A DNA stretch of 64,000 nt from Timema cristinae (Eukaryota; Arthropoda; Insecta; Phasmatodea; Timematidae): the NCBI GenBank assembly GCA_039000515.1, contig JBCFYV010000100.1:38271456-38335455 (forward strand). Reading direction: 5' to 3'. Position numbers and translations under genes: made by a program. Each line of letters begins with the position of its first letter. Position 1 is the first letter of the stretch. The notes beneath the pieces are model-generated. The model ran no database searches. It was not told the origin of the DNA and saw only the letters and a list, made by a program, of their open reading frames with translations. This document shows, in pieces, positions 1 through 10,735 of this stretch.

Positions 1-194
1 ACAAATTTACACTAATGAAATAGGAAGGAGGAAGGAAGAATTTAGAGGTAATTTACCCAAATTTCCGGGGAGTTGAAACCATTTGAGGAAATAACATCAG
101 TACACCTGACCAGGACTCGAACACCAACCTCCTCATATTCAGCAGACCAGTCCAGAGCGAGGGTAGTGCTTTAAACCATGTGACCACCAAAGTG
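1..194 (-). mobile_element. SINE-C copy
   Basis: On the minus strand this reads as a tRNA-like head (TGGTCACATGGTTTAAAGC as A box; GTTCGAGTCC as B box near 113-122), then the family body with the thymine-rich linker and the plant-like 'caaatttgggta' block. The 3' tail lies at the window edge, so the copy may be cut by the window. Confidence 0.7.
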
Positions 195-321
195 GGGTGT
201 GTATGAATTGAATTCACGATAATGGAGGTAGGAATGAGAAGGACGGTGCTTAGATCAAATGTACCCACATTTGTCAAGAGATAAATTACATACACATATT
301 TGTCTAGAATTTAACTACATA

Positions 322-346
322 CACACAAACATACATATACATACAT

Positions 347-376
<30 letters not shown>
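322..376. repeat. (CATA)n microsatellite
   Basis: Imperfect tetranucleotide CATA/TACA run. It has no associated gene. Confidence 0.9.
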
Positions 377-377
<1 letters not shown>

Positions 378-490
378 ACTGTGCATATAGCTAAAAAAAA
401 CTCCCTACTCAATCCATCCTAACTTTCTCCACACTTACCTAGCCTTCCTTACATCTTACTCCCTTCGCTTCAACAACATCCATACACTTT

Positions 491-787
491 GGTGATCTGG
501 TGGTCTAGGGGTAAGGTGTCGGACTTCTGTGTTGGGGGTCCGGGGTTCAATCCTCGGTCCCGGCACAAATGTATCTGATTGCCAAACCCTTCCTTCACCT
601 CTGACAAGACGTATATTAATCACAACTTGTGAATGTGAGGAATCCCAGGCCTCCACCGTGGTTCGGATTCCACGTTAAACTGTAGGTCCTCCATTTCATC
701 TCACAATCACCCTACCATTACACATTAGTGTAAGTGCGTATAACCCGAACTGGTAGTAAGACGCGGTGCTAATAATAATAATAATAT
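491..787 (+). mobile_element. SINE-A, full length
   Basis: tRNA-derived head with A box TGGTCTAGGGGTAAGG and B box GGTTCAATCCT, a family-specific body, then the common tail (…GGTAGTAAGACGCGGTGCT) and an (ATA)n end. The body includes CACCGTGGTTCGGATTCCAC. No clear TSD was found. Confidence 0.88.
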
Positions 788-789
788 TA

Positions 790-1047
790 AGGACCACTTC
801 AGTGGTCGAATGGTCCAAGGCATTACTCTCAAATTGGACTAGCCTGCTGATGACAGGGATATCAGGGTTCGTATCCCGGTCGGGTCTATTAAGGATTTTT
901 TTTTTAAATGTTTTCTCACTATTCTTCCACGCAAATGCGGGTAGATTACCTCTAAACGGTTTCCTTCTTCATCCTAATCACAATAGAGTAATTATTATAA
1001 GTGCTTATAGCCTGATCAAGAAGTAAGACGGAGTGATAAAAAAAATT
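790..1047 (+). mobile_element. SINE-C copy, diverged
   Basis: Starts with a CTTCAGTGGTCGAATGGTCC head and B box GGGTTCGTATCC, followed by the thymine-rich linker, the 'cacgcaaatgcgggta' block and a decayed tail GAAGTAAGACGGAGTG. It directly abuts the preceding SINE-A. Confidence 0.75.
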
Positions 1048-1065
1048 AGGTGTTCCTTGAATTAT

Positions 1066-1319
1066 TATTTTTTGGCCCTTCGTCTTACTACCTAATCAGG
1101 TTATACGTTTATGTACTAACTACGCTAGTGAGTTAAGGATGAATAATGTTTAATTTTAAGAAAGTGTGGGACTACCCGTATTTGCGTGGAGCAGTAGTGG
1201 AATACCATTTTAAAACACACCCACAGCATACCTGACTGGGATTCGAGCCCCAGTCTTCTTGTCATCGGCATTATAGTCTAATACTAGAGTGACGCCTTAG
1301 ACCATACGGCTACCGAATT
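1066..1319 (-). mobile_element. SINE-C copy, full length
   Basis: Minus-strand copy. The tail (CTTACTACCTAATCAGG) comes first on the plus strand and the tRNA-like head (ACCATACGGCTACCGAA) comes last, with the B box complement GGATTCGAGCC near 1240. Confidence 0.8.
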
Positions 1320-1683
1320 GAATGAGAGAGAGAAAAATTATAAGAGATGTTTCTATTGGCGGGAATATCTTCAGGTCTCTATACGTAGTTGGCGATAGTC
1401 AAAACTATCAGAAAAAGTTATACAAGCAACCCTGTGTACTAATTTCCGAGCCTTAATAGTAGGGGAGGAGGCGCTCAGGCCCCCAAAATAGGAGAAGGGA
1501 AATGTAAAAGCTTGTGACTTTAGATGTGAACTACATGACACACCCATCCCTTTTAAATCTCGTCAGTAGGCAAAATTATGAGAGAGGTCACCTCAGTAGA
1601 CTAGTAAGGACCTTATAGTCACTTCACTCGGATTGAATTTTGAATTAATTATTGATAACTTAAAATGGATAGAATGTAATGAG

Positions 1684-1776
1684 GTGGAATGGATACAACT
1701 AGCTCAAGATAGGGATAGGCGGAGTACTTTTGTAGGTGTGGAAATGAACTTTAGACCTCCTAATGCCATAAAATAA
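1684..1776 (+). pseudogene. LINE ORF2 C-terminal fragment
   Basis: Thirty codons in one frame encode WIQLAQDRDR … EMNFRPPNAIK followed by a TAA stop. This resembles the C-terminal end of reverse transcriptases of a common arthropod non-LTR retrotransposon type (pattern WIxLAQDRDRWRxFVxAAMNFRxP). Only this 3' stub is readable; about 1560-1683 is probably the same element but decayed. The clade is not assigned. The minus-strand fragment near 24.2 kb is from the same type. Confidence 0.65.
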
Positions 1777-1818
1777 TAAGCAATGTGTGGTCATTTTTCT
1801 AGTTGTTAGATAAGGAGC

Positions 1819-1846
1819 CTCTCTCTCTCTCTCTCTCTCTCTCTCT
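1819..1846. repeat. (CT)n microsatellite
   Basis: About 14 CT units. Confidence 0.95.
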
Positions 1847-1915
1847 AAGAAAATTTGACTGTAGTCCCATAGGAACGTGGAATTAGCTAAACGAACACAA
1901 TTTCAGTACGCTAGC

Positions 1916-2180
1916 GGTGACCTGGTGGTCTAGGGGTACGGTGTCAGACTTATATGCTGGCGGCCGGGGTTCGATCCTCGGTCCCGGCACAGATTTATCT
2001 GATTTCCAAACCCTTCCTACACCTCTGACAAGACATCTTGTGAATGTGTGGAATGCCAGGTCGCCTCCGTGGTTCGGATTCCACGTTAAACTGTAGGTCC
2101 TTCATTTCATCTCACAATCACCCTACCATTACACATTAGCGTAAGTGCGTATAACCCGAACGGGTAGTAAGACGCGGTGC

Positions 2181-2220
<40 letters not shown>
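1916..2220 (+). mobile_element. SINE-A, full length with TSD
   Basis: Complete SINE-A with A box TGGTCTAGGGGTACGG, B box GGTTCGATCCT and a long (AAT)n tail. An 11-bp target-site duplication AGTACGCTAGC flanks it at 1905-1915 and 2221-2231, so it is an authentic retroposition event. Confidence 0.93.
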
Positions 2221-2221
<1 letters not shown>

Positions 2222-2354
2222 GTACGCTAGCAAATTTTTTATTTTCTGGAATTTTATAGGTTATACGCGGTTAAAAGAAAGATAGTTTACTGAATACTGG
2301 TACCAACAAGACACTTAAACAGCATCGATGGTCAAACAAATGACAAGCTTAATT

Positions 2355-2566
2355 AGCTTTGTTTTCCATCGACGGAAAGCTCAAGGCTTGAATCCCGGTT
2401 GGTTGTTATGAGTGTTGTTTTTTCCAAAATAGTTTTCTACTCTACTTTCACACAAATTTGGCTACACTTCCTATAAATATAATCTACCTCATTCCTAAAA
2501 CCATTAACGTAAATCGTACTTAAGCATAGGCTATAATCCGAACAGGTAGTAAGATGTGATGCTAAA
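2355..2566 (+). mobile_element. SINE-C copy, eroded head
   Basis: The B-box-like GGCTTGAATCCC, the linker, the CACACAAATTTGG block and the tail GAACAGGTAGTAAGATGTGATGCT are recognisable. The A-box part is not. Confidence 0.65.
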
Positions 2567-2579
2567 ATATATAAGTTAT

Positions 2580-3725
2580 TCAATAACTTCGAAACGAAGC
2601 TGTGCGTTTCACATTTTTACGTTTAGAGTTTTTAGTATAAGTTTATTTTCACATTTTGCTTAGATTAATAATTAATAAAAATAAGTTAATATTGCATACT
2701 TCTAATACTACGCTATAGCTTATCTTGGTGTGCTGTAATCTTAACTCTGTGCGTATATGCGTCAATAAAATGAGCTCAACTGGTCAAATGTATCTAGAAT
2801 CTCAAATAAAACTTTATATTTCCTGAAAGAACAAAGCGAGATTTACATGTATATAAAGGTTGGTTTCGATTGAACTTCATCTTTATGTCGAAAAACGGTA
2901 AAGTTTTTTGTTTTATGCAAAAATTGTCCGTTGGTCCGTCTGTATGTGTTTTCGTAAACACTTCACAACCAACAAACCACCAACAAATTTACCCCAATCG
3001 TTTTATATTCTCTTTGTCTACTATAAATATTATATTGCTCGATTGAAACGCATTACAATGATATTACGGTCATTTTATAGCTGTTGTTAACAAACAAAAT
3101 TTAAACAAAAGTTTTAATAACTTTTATATTTTTTGTATGTATTATAAAAATTTGTATGATTTTTAGGTCAACAAGATTCATTTAACTTTTTATTTACAAA
3201 CAATAAGTTGAGATTATTATTATTTTTTTATTGATTCACAAACTAAAAGTTCGTTCCATATTATTTGGAACCGATTGACTTATACTTTTTAGGTCAATCG
3301 TTTTTAAATTATTTATTTTATCATCATGTTTAAAAATAGATATACCATTTCTCGTAGAGTTAGAAATACTTTATAAAAATAGTTCGGCAACAAAATAACA
3401 TTAAAAAAATATAGCTATTCTATCAAAAAAAAAATAGTATAAATCATTGTTCGATACAACAACAAATGCAACAAGAAGGCAGCACTTTTGGTTTTGCCAA
3501 GTATATTGAACCAAGTAGATTATTTATAGATAGTTATATTAATAACTTTTACTCATGAAATCTGTGATTAAAAAAAATATGTTTGAAGCTCATAAAAATA
3601 TTTTGTGTATAGTGTAAATTAAAAATACACTAAAATATGGTGTAAGAAATGAATATCATGAAATTACTAAAAGAGAATCAAGGATGATTTATCTCTGAAT
3701 ATTTTGGAAAATGAGTTAATATGAG
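2580..3725. other. AT-rich stretch, nothing identified
   Basis: No recognisable SINE, terminal repeats or coding frame. A 60-codon open frame at 2908-3090 has no motif and low-complexity composition. The stretch may hold an old decayed element. Confidence 0.5.
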
Positions 3726-3730
3726 AAGAG

Positions 3731-3754
3731 CGCGCGCGCGTGTGTGTGTGTGTT
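3731..3754. repeat. (GC)n/(GT)n dinucleotide run
   Basis: Alternating purine-pyrimidine run GCGCGC followed by GTGTGT, a sequence able in principle to adopt Z-DNA. Confidence 0.9.
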
Positions 3755-4229
3755 TTATAAAGGTGGGAAGGGAAATGGTGTCTGAACAAAGCAAACTATG
3801 ATTAGTTTCGAGATGAACTAAGAGTTCAGCGAGTGTGTTTCTGTGGTTTTCTGTCCTTAGATCAAACACGTGAGTGCAAATTTTGATATTTGATTAGCTT
3901 TGTTAACTAAAGCACTGTTGTCCCTTTGTAAACTCTCTACATTGATGCGTCACCACGTATAAAAAAAATCGACCAAAAAGGAAGACCAACCAAAGAGATA
4001 CGAACACTCTCCCCCTAGAAGCCCTCAAGCCTACTTTCCCATCATACCCATATCGCTCGAGTATCAAAAGGGTGTTCCCATTTCAACCAATGGTTCAATG
4101 GTTTTCAATTTGATTTTAAACCACTAATATAATAATGTATTCGAATAAGAAATCTTTTTTTTAGTATCAGATAAGGGTCGAATTCTATTTTTCCTCAAAT
4201 ACTAATATTAATATTTTGTTTTCTTTCAA

Positions 4230-4370
4230 ATCTGGATTTTCTTAAATTTTATCTTGCTTTCTTTTAACGCTAATGTGGGTAAATTTCTTCTAAGTTCTTT
4301 TCGTATGTCTACCCCTTAAGTGTACTTAAAATTATGTAGTCTGGACGGGTAGTTAGACACAGGGCTATCT
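4230..4370 (+). mobile_element. SINE-C 3' half, decayed
   Basis: The CTAATGTGGGTAAATTTC block and the tail GGACGGGTAGTTAGACACAGGGCT match the 3' half of the family. The head is absent. Confidence 0.5.
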
Positions 4371-4717
4371 TATATATATAATTCCATGATGATGTGTATG
4401 TTCCTAATAATAGTACACTACTTTATAACCTCAAGACAGATTATTTTATACCTAATATTCAAGTAGTTTTAAACACAATAATTATCATTAAATAAAAATA
4501 AAAATAAATAAACAATAATTTCAGTAATCTTTAATAATCAAGAATTAAATAATTTTATTAAAACCAATTAGTAAAGATAATCCGCTTTTTTGTTTGTAGA
4601 AAAGGAGGGCTATATTTTTTTTTTAGATTATAAAAATTGTATACATTTGTATATATATATATTATAGAAATAAGATAATAAGTTATAAAAACTGAGTAAG
4701 CCTACTAGCTTCAAAAT

Positions 4718-4972
4718 TTAAATTGTGGGACTTGTGCATGTCGTAGGATGGTGGGAAATGGCAAATTTAATAAATATCAATCTCGGGACCGGGGTGAAAC
4801 AACAGTTTTCCTCTAACTTGCACTCAATTACCTCAAAATGTCCTTGTAGTTCCCCCTCTGTGGAAAATGTTACGTAGGGGCCACACCTATCTATGTCTGG
4901 ACTTGGACCCAAGCCATAAGTGTGTGATTCTATTTTCTGAACGTTTCTTCCTTCAATAATCCTCTCACACAT
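4718..4972 (-). other. 84-codon open frame, doubtful
   Basis: Minus-strand frame starting MCERIIEGRNVQK with a balanced, protein-like composition (…GLGPSPDIDRCGPYVTF…). It overlaps no SINE or tandem repeat that I can see, which makes it unusual here. I recognise no domain, and it could be a transposon remnant, an exon or chance. Confidence 0.15.
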
Positions 4973-4980
4973 GCTCTAGC

Positions 4981-5095
4981 ATAAATAAATAAATATAAAT
5001 ATATATACACACATATATATACACACATATATATACACACATATATATATACATATATACATATATATATATTATATTATATATATATATATAAA
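4981..5095. repeat. (TA)n/(TATACACA)n microsatellite
   Basis: Mixed TA and CACATATA units. A long tyrosine/isoleucine open frame here is an artefact of the repeat. Confidence 0.95.
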
Positions 5096-5120
5096 ATTCA
5101 ACGTGCCAGCACGTATAGCC

Positions 5121-5485
5121 TTGCAAAGGCGGAAGTGTAGGGACGCGGGAAAAGGTCAGGTTTTTTTTGCAGTTTTTATAGCTTTTGAATATAAATAAAT
5201 AAAATAATGCTCCAGTACAAACATTGAGTTTAATTTCCTTCACATGGTGATATCAACAGTTCTATTAGATGAGAAACTTTTTTAAATGAAGATAAAAAGT
5301 TGTCATTAAATTCCAGGAAACCCTTGACAGATATCCAATAAATTTTAGTTTCTTGTGAAGATAATTAAACTCTATGTTTCTACTGGAGCAATATTTTATT
5401 TATTTTGGCAAAAAAAATTAAAAAATTGCTATAAAAACTGCAAAAACATAGCCCTTAACGCGCGTTCCCTACATCCCCACCTTAA
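5121..5485. mobile_element. Foldback element (FB family), imperfect
   Basis: Inverted halves. The left (AAGGCGGAAGTGTAGGGACG … GCAGTTTTTATAGC … TCCTTCACATGGTGATATCA) is mirrored by the right (… GCTATAAAAACTGC … GTTCCCTACATCCCCACCTTAA). This is the same family as the palindromes at 23296-23680 and 39198-39572, but its arms are more diverged. Confidence 0.75.
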
Positions 5486-5554
5486 TGACCAGGTCGCAAG
5501 CCTTGACGTGTGCCTTAGTCTGGAAGGGAAATAATACGCGTATCACTATTAGTA

Positions 5555-5782
5555 CAGTAGCCCCATGGCTTCTTTAGTGCTGACTGACAGCTGACTTCTG
5601 ACAGTCAACATTTAGGTATATACCTAAATGTTGACTGTCTGAAGTGACAGCTGCTAAACACATGTTTTTGCAGATCATATGGTTCGGCGTAGGGATACTT
5701 AATTTAGTCTGGTAGCTTTTCAAAGCCGTCAGCTGTCGGCTATGAGCTGTCAGTCAACATCAAAGAAGTCATGGGGCTACTG
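5555..5782. mobile_element. MITE1, Tigger/pogo-like
   Basis: The terminal inverted repeats begin CAGTAGCCCCATGGCTTCTT and end with the mirrored CATGGGGCTACTG. TA dinucleotides flank it at 5553-5554 and 5783-5784. A CAG start and TA target duplication fit the Tc1/mariner (pogo/Tigger) superfamily. There is no coding capacity. Other copies are at 36019, 48488 and 56293. Confidence 0.85.
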
Positions 5783-5855
5783 TAGATCCCCGTAAAAATG
5801 GTAAGACGCGATAAAGCGAAATGTTCCATACAAAGATGGAATAAAGTACTCTTTA

Positions 5856-6135
5856 GGTGACCTGGCGGTTTAGGGGTAAAGTGTTAAGACTTCTGTGTTT
5901 GGGGTCAGGGGTTCAATCCTCGGTCCCGGCACAGATTTATCTGATTGCCAAACCCTTCCTTCACCTCTGACAAGACGTGTATTAATCACAACTTGTGAAT
6001 GTGAGGAATGCAAGGCCTCCACCGTGGTTCGGATCCCACGTAAAACTGTAGGTCCTCCATTTCATCTCACAATCACCCTACCAATACACATTAGCGTAAG
6101 TGCGTATAACCCGAACGGGTAGTAAGACGCGGTGC

Positions 6136-6178
<43 letters not shown>
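5856..6178 (+). mobile_element. SINE-A, full length
   Basis: Head GGTGACCTGGCGGTTTAGGG, B box GGTTCAATCCT, complete body and tail, and a long (AAT)n end. TSD not resolved. Confidence 0.9.
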
Positions 6179-6785
6179 TTATTATTATTCTCCTATTATT
6201 TCCTTTGATAGTTTTAAGATATGATTTACAATGTTTTTGAAAACCGAAATAAAATGAAATGGTCTTGTTACATGAAATTCTCCTGTAAAACAAAACACTG
6301 CTTTTACAAACAAACAAAAAATCTTTAAATAAACACGAAATTAAGCACAAATTTTGGTCATGCTTTAATTTGATCAGTATTTTGTTGTAGTGTAAGCTAA
6401 CTTTAGGCTACAACATTGTGAAATATGCAGACAAACTTGAAAAAGAATTTTAAAGGAAATGTATAACGTTTCAATAATAAATTTTAACTTTGTATACATT
6501 GTCTTAATATGTAAATAATACTTAAACATCTTGGATAACATGTAAATTTGAATAAACACGAAATAACACCGAAAAGTGAGATTTAAAAAAAACTAAATTT
6601 AACTAAAAATAAAACAATTTTTACGGGGCTCTATAATTATTATGTATTTCGGTCTCGTCTCAGTAAGATCGTGTTGTTTTTGTGTGGTTGTATTTAGAGT
6701 GAACATTTTAAATAAAACATATCAGAACAAGACCTACAAAATATATTAACCCAGGGCATTAGTCCTACTCTTACGTTCACACGTT
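6179..6785. other. AT-rich stretch, nothing identified
   Basis: The small open frames here are AT-rich and lack motifs. Confidence 0.5.
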
Positions 6786-7016
6786 CAACACCTTAGCTCA
6801 GTTGGTAGCGCATCTGCCTTGTGAGCTAAGTGTCCAAGGTTCTTCTACCGGCATGACCAAAGAATTGTATCATTAGGTAAATTGATGATTTCTCTTTCAG
6901 ACTAATTGATGTGCGAGGGACCGGATGGTATCGGTTGTAGAATTAAATTAGTTTGTAAATAGTGTATTGATATATTAAGTCTGTTTTGAAAGTGCACGTT
7001 AAATAAGTTTTTTTTA
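6786..7016 (+). mobile_element. SINE-D copy
   Basis: tRNA-like head with A box TTAGCTCAGTTGGTAGCGC and a degraded B box, body TTGTATCATTAGG, and tail GAAAGTGCACGTTAAATAAG, which differs from the A/B/C tail. It is not a functional tRNA: the acceptor stem and B box are not intact. Confidence 0.78.
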
Positions 7017-7347
7017 ATGCTACCCAACATACAATTCTAGTGCCTAGATCGTGATCAGTCGAATAGCAGGATGAGGACGTGAATGATAATAGTAAAATCT
7101 TTGCCAGCATTTTCTTGGAATGGAACTAGGGCCCCTTAGACCAGTGGTATTTAACCTCTTTTGTTCGCGTACACTCAAGATATTTTTCTTCGAATTTGTG
7201 CCTCTAAACTTGTCGGTGCAGGATGCACGCTATGTATACATATTATTTAATCTACACTTCATCTAAATTATATCCAAGATTATATATTAAATAATAAGAT
7301 TTAAATGATAAATATATAGAGGGTATAAATACATATATTTAAATTTT

Positions 7348-7496
7348 ACGTAACCTCTAGATGTCCTTCACGTAACCTCTAAGATGTCCTTCACGTAACC
7401 TATAAGATGTCCTCACGTAACCTTTAAGATGTCTTTCACGTAACCTTTAAGATGTCCTTCGCGTAACCTCTAAGATGTCCTTCACGTAACCACTAA
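7348..7496. repeat. 23-bp minisatellite
   Basis: Six units plus a partial of ACGTAACCTCTAAGATGTCC + TTC. The array is interrupted by the element that starts at 7497, and a diverged piece of unit (TAAGATGTAC) resumes at 8199. Confidence 0.9.
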
Positions 7497-8198
7497 GGGT
7501 TCGGCCAGACTGACAAGCGAGAGAGCGCGTAATTAGCAGACCCTAGTTCATTAGAGGAAATGTCTCTGTCAAAGACACTTGGTACATCTCTGCTCCTCAA
7601 AAATTCTTACAGAAAATATTGTGTATTTATAAAAAAGAAAAAAGTAGGAGTGCATCCAATTAATAAATTGAGAAATGTGTATGGTACTGTACTGAAGTGT
7701 TTTAAAATCAGATTAGCCGCACCAGTGGCGGAATGGTGCGTTGCACTCGATAGCTTTTGACTAGGAGGCAAAGGTTCGAATCTTGGCTCAGTGAACTGAA
7801 AGTGATTTTTAAAACTTATTTATTGTTGTGGTTTTTTCATACTCTCTCCAAACTAATGGTGATTCTTATTTGTAAAGGCCTACTTTGATTATAATATTGA
7901 AGTATTTTAACATATCGGGTTTACATATATACATTATATTATTTATGGTCTTACCAATTAAATTAGGCCATTAATAGCAAGTGTGTTAAACCTATCACTG
8001 ATAGAAAAAAGTCAAATATCATGTCAATATGAGAAGTTTTCCAGCACTCAATGAACCAACATACAAAAATATTGCCAGCGCCTGTAAACTAGACTGTACC
8101 GGGTCAAGCGCCCTCACTCCAGTGTGGCCACCTCCCATTACAACCAATGTGTTCTATTTTATATTTTAGTCGCTCGCGCGCTCAGTCTGGCCGTACCC
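7497..8198. mobile_element. PIF/Harbinger-like non-autonomous element
   Basis: The left end GGGTTCGGCCAGACTGA and the mirrored right end TCAGTCTGGCCGTACCC form ~17-bp terminal inverted repeats. TAA flanks both sides (7494-7496, 8199-8201), the 3-bp TWA duplication expected of this superfamily. Both flanks are minisatellite sequence. No transposase is visible, and a tRNA-like SINE lies inside. Confidence 0.7.
7713..7890 (+). mobile_element. tRNA-like SINE of uncertain family
   Basis: The A-box-like CAGTGGCGGAATGGTGCG and B box AGGTTCGAATCT are correctly spaced. The downstream body does not match families A-F well. Confidence 0.5.
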
Positions 8199-8269
8199 TA
8201 AGATGTACGCCTACACCAGGTTGAATTATGCATTAGCATATATGGCTATGGCTAAATACTATATTCTTT

Positions 8270-8345
8270 CTGATAAAATTTAGGTTTGAGTCAGGGGCCT
8301 CCTAGCCTCGAAACTAGTATATTTAACCACTCGGCTATGATCGAC
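8270..8345 (-). mobile_element. tRNA-Ser-like SINE head, minus strand
   Basis: The reverse complement reads ATAGCCGAGTGGTTAAATA, a serine-type A box. It is followed by a (TTA)n run rather than a body, so this is a fragment. Confidence 0.35.
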
Positions 8346-8346
8346 A

Positions 8347-8348
<2 letters not shown>

Positions 8349-8380
<32 letters not shown>

Positions 8381-8392
8381 TATTATTATTCA
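8349..8392. repeat. (TTA)n microsatellite
   Basis: Trinucleotide run with one interruption. Confidence 0.95.
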
Positions 8393-8662
8393 CATAATCG
8401 TGATTCACGACCATCTCTGCGCGACATTTCGAGTTCGTCACGATTACAACGAGCGTGTGTCAGAGCGCTCTGACGGCTGCTTTCTGAAACTGGGTCGAAA
8501 TACATTCCCCCCCTCCCCCCACTCACACTCCTCTCTGTTCAAAGATCAGGACATTAATTTGAGGACCTTATCATCGATTGGAATCAAAATGTATGTGTAC
8601 AGGATTCGCTGCCGAGCTGTTGCTTGCAATTAATCATGTTTATTGTCCTCTGGCACAATTAT

Positions 8663-8916
8663 CCGCTTCGGTGGTCTCATGGTCTAAGGCGCTACTCTCG
8701 CAGTAGACTAGACTGCCTATGACTAGGAGATCCAGGTTCGGATCTCGTTTGGGTGTACAGATGGGGTTTTTTCCAAAAGGATTTTCCACTCTCCATGCAA
8801 ATTCAGGTACACTTACTATAAATATAATCTTCCTACTCCCTATCATATTAGTGTAACTAATACATAAGCGTATAACCCGAACGGGTAGTAAGACGCGATA
8901 CTAAAAAAAAAAAATT
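8663..8916 (+). mobile_element. SINE-C, full length
   Basis: Head CGCTTCGGTGGTCTCATGG, B box AGGTTCGGATCTC, linker, CATGCAAATTCAGGTACAC, tail GAACGGGTAGTAAGACGCGA and a poly(A) end. Confidence 0.88.
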
Positions 8917-9420
8917 AACGTGTTTAGCTCGAACCGTTACTCACGGTAAAATGTGAAACACAATTTTTTTCTAAATAAACTTTAGTTTCATAAAATAATA
9001 CTGTAAAATAATGTTCCCTTTTAAAAATAAAATAAAGGAGTATGTTCATAATAGTGTTTATCCATCCCAAATGTTATTTTAAAAGAGTTCTGGAGCCTTA
9101 AGGCAAAAGTACAGAGAATTCTTAACACCAACCAAAGTACAGTCATTTAAAAACTTAACTTTGAGAAGTTTGCTCTTAAAACTGCTTCCGTTTCCAACTC
9201 CAAAGTCTACCTTTCATTGAGCTGTTTGAACGTACCGGTTTTAATGTATGCAAAGTGTATATCTAGATAACTTGGTATTTCTAAATAAAACAATGGAAGT
9301 ACTTAGAATGTTGTGGCCTATGTTTTATAAGATCTATCTGAGGTAAATTGACATTTAAAATGTTTAACATTTTCACATGATTACAGTATTATAAGGAACT
9401 TTTGATATTTATTTTGATTT

Positions 9421-9592
9421 CGTGTCTTGCTACCTATTTGCATAATCGCACTTAATAGAAGAAGATTTAAGAAAGGTAGAGTCTATATTAATTGTACAAT
9501 CATTTGTGTGGAGTTAACTATGGAAGTATATTTAGGGAAAAAAAACACCTCAGTATACCATCTAGGATTCGAGCCCCAAACTCCACGCTGAG
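9421..9592 (-). mobile_element. SINE-C, decayed
   Basis: The plus strand begins with the tail complement GTGTCTTGCTACCTATTTG and ends near the B-box complement GGATTCGAGCC. The head is missing. Confidence 0.55.
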
Positions 9593-10090
9593 AGGAAAAC
9601 AACAATATGAGATTAAAGCCTTTACTTTATTTCTGTACAAAAATTCTCTTACTTTGAAATATTGGTAACAAAACGCAAATAACTAAATAGAGTAGCGTAA
9701 TCGAGGTGAGAAGATTAGCTTAGAACGCATAAATAAATTTACTTGCTGACAACATTGAAAAGAAACTATTCCCCATCTCTCTACTCATCCGGCTTATACG
9801 CATTGGAAATATTTAACGCTATTGTTATTTCATCAGAATTAATAAATCTGTAAAATGTGGCAGCTGCAAAAACCGTAGGTCTTGAATATTTAAAAGTGTT
9901 TTAGTAACTTTCAGATGTGTACTATCTTATGGCATTCACACTATAGCTGTGATAACTTTAGCAAAAATACTCAATTTAATTTTGGGCCTCGCCTGGGATA
10001 AGTTAAGATACCTCATTATTAATAGTCTTTATATATATTATAGGGGCATAGAGATATATAACTGATCGTGTCTTAATACCTGCTTTGCTT
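9593..10090. other. Nothing identified
   Basis: AT-rich sequence with no repeats, terminal repeats or coding frame that I can support. Confidence 0.5.
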
Positions 10091-10106
10091 ATACGCATAT
10101 ATAGTT

Positions 10107-10394
10107 ATTATTTATTTATTTATTATTATTATTATTATTAGCACCACGTCTTACTACCCATTCGGGTTATACGCACTTACGCTAATGTGTAGTGGTAGGG
10201 TGATTGTGAGATGAAATGAAGGACCTACAGTTTAACGTGGAATCCGAACCACGGTGGAGGCCTGGCATTCCCCACATTCACAAGATGTCTTGTCAGAGGT
10301 GAAGGAAGGGTTTGGTAATCAGATAAATCTGTGCCGGACCGAGGATTGAACCCCGGCCGCCAGCATAGAAGTCGACACCTTACCCCTAGACCAC
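10107..10394 (-). mobile_element. SINE-A with TSD
   Basis: Minus-strand SINE-A, slightly short at its 5' end (begins TGGTGGTCTAGG). An 11-bp TSD CATATATAGTT lies at 10096-10106 and 10395-10405, so it inserted at the 5' edge of the SINE-D that follows. Confidence 0.92.
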
Positions 10395-10402
10395 CATATA
10401 TA

Positions 10403-10667
10403 GTTCATCTTAGTTCGGTCGGTAACGTGTCTGTTTACTTTGTTAGGGGTCTCGGATTCGAATCCATGATATGTCAGAAAAAAATGTATCATTGGTGAAA
10501 TGTGAATTTACCCTTTCACAGTGATGAATTGACGGTTGGGGGGGGGGGGGGTGGCTGGATGATATGTCATTTTATATTTAATTAGCGAGTGAGTAGTTTG
10601 CTGATAATATAACTTATTCGGTTCAGAAAGTGCACGTTAAATAGTTTGAATAAATGAAATTAAATAT
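10403..10667 (+). mobile_element. SINE-D copy
   Basis: A-box-like TTAGTTCGGTCGGTAACGTG, B box GGATTCGAATCC, body TGTATCATTGGTGAAATGTG, a G-run, and tail CGGTTCAGAAAGTGCACGTT. Confidence 0.82.
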
Positions 10668-10735
10668 ATACGTATTTAATTTACTCTAGTAAGGAATGGA
10701 TGAGGAAGGAGCGTTTTAACATGTTATCTAACGAG

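Noticed and set aside
491..566. tRNA-Asp-like or other tRNA genes at SINE-A heads
   Set aside because: All are followed by the same SINE body and tail and lack matching acceptor stems.
4965..5243. 92-codon Tyr/Ile-rich frame
   Set aside because: A TA/CACATATA microsatellite plus a foldback arm.
6135..6350. Tyrosine-run open frame
   Set aside because: The end is a SINE (AAT)n tail read as protein.
6788..6860. Possible functional tRNA gene (TTAGCTCAGTTGGTAGCGC)
   Set aside because: B box and acceptor pairing are broken and a SINE-D body and tail follow; it is a SINE head.
8459..8474. Perfect 16-bp palindrome GTCAGAGCGCTCTGAC as an operator
   Set aside because: Isolated, no gene nearby; a short palindrome of this length can occur by chance in 64 kb.
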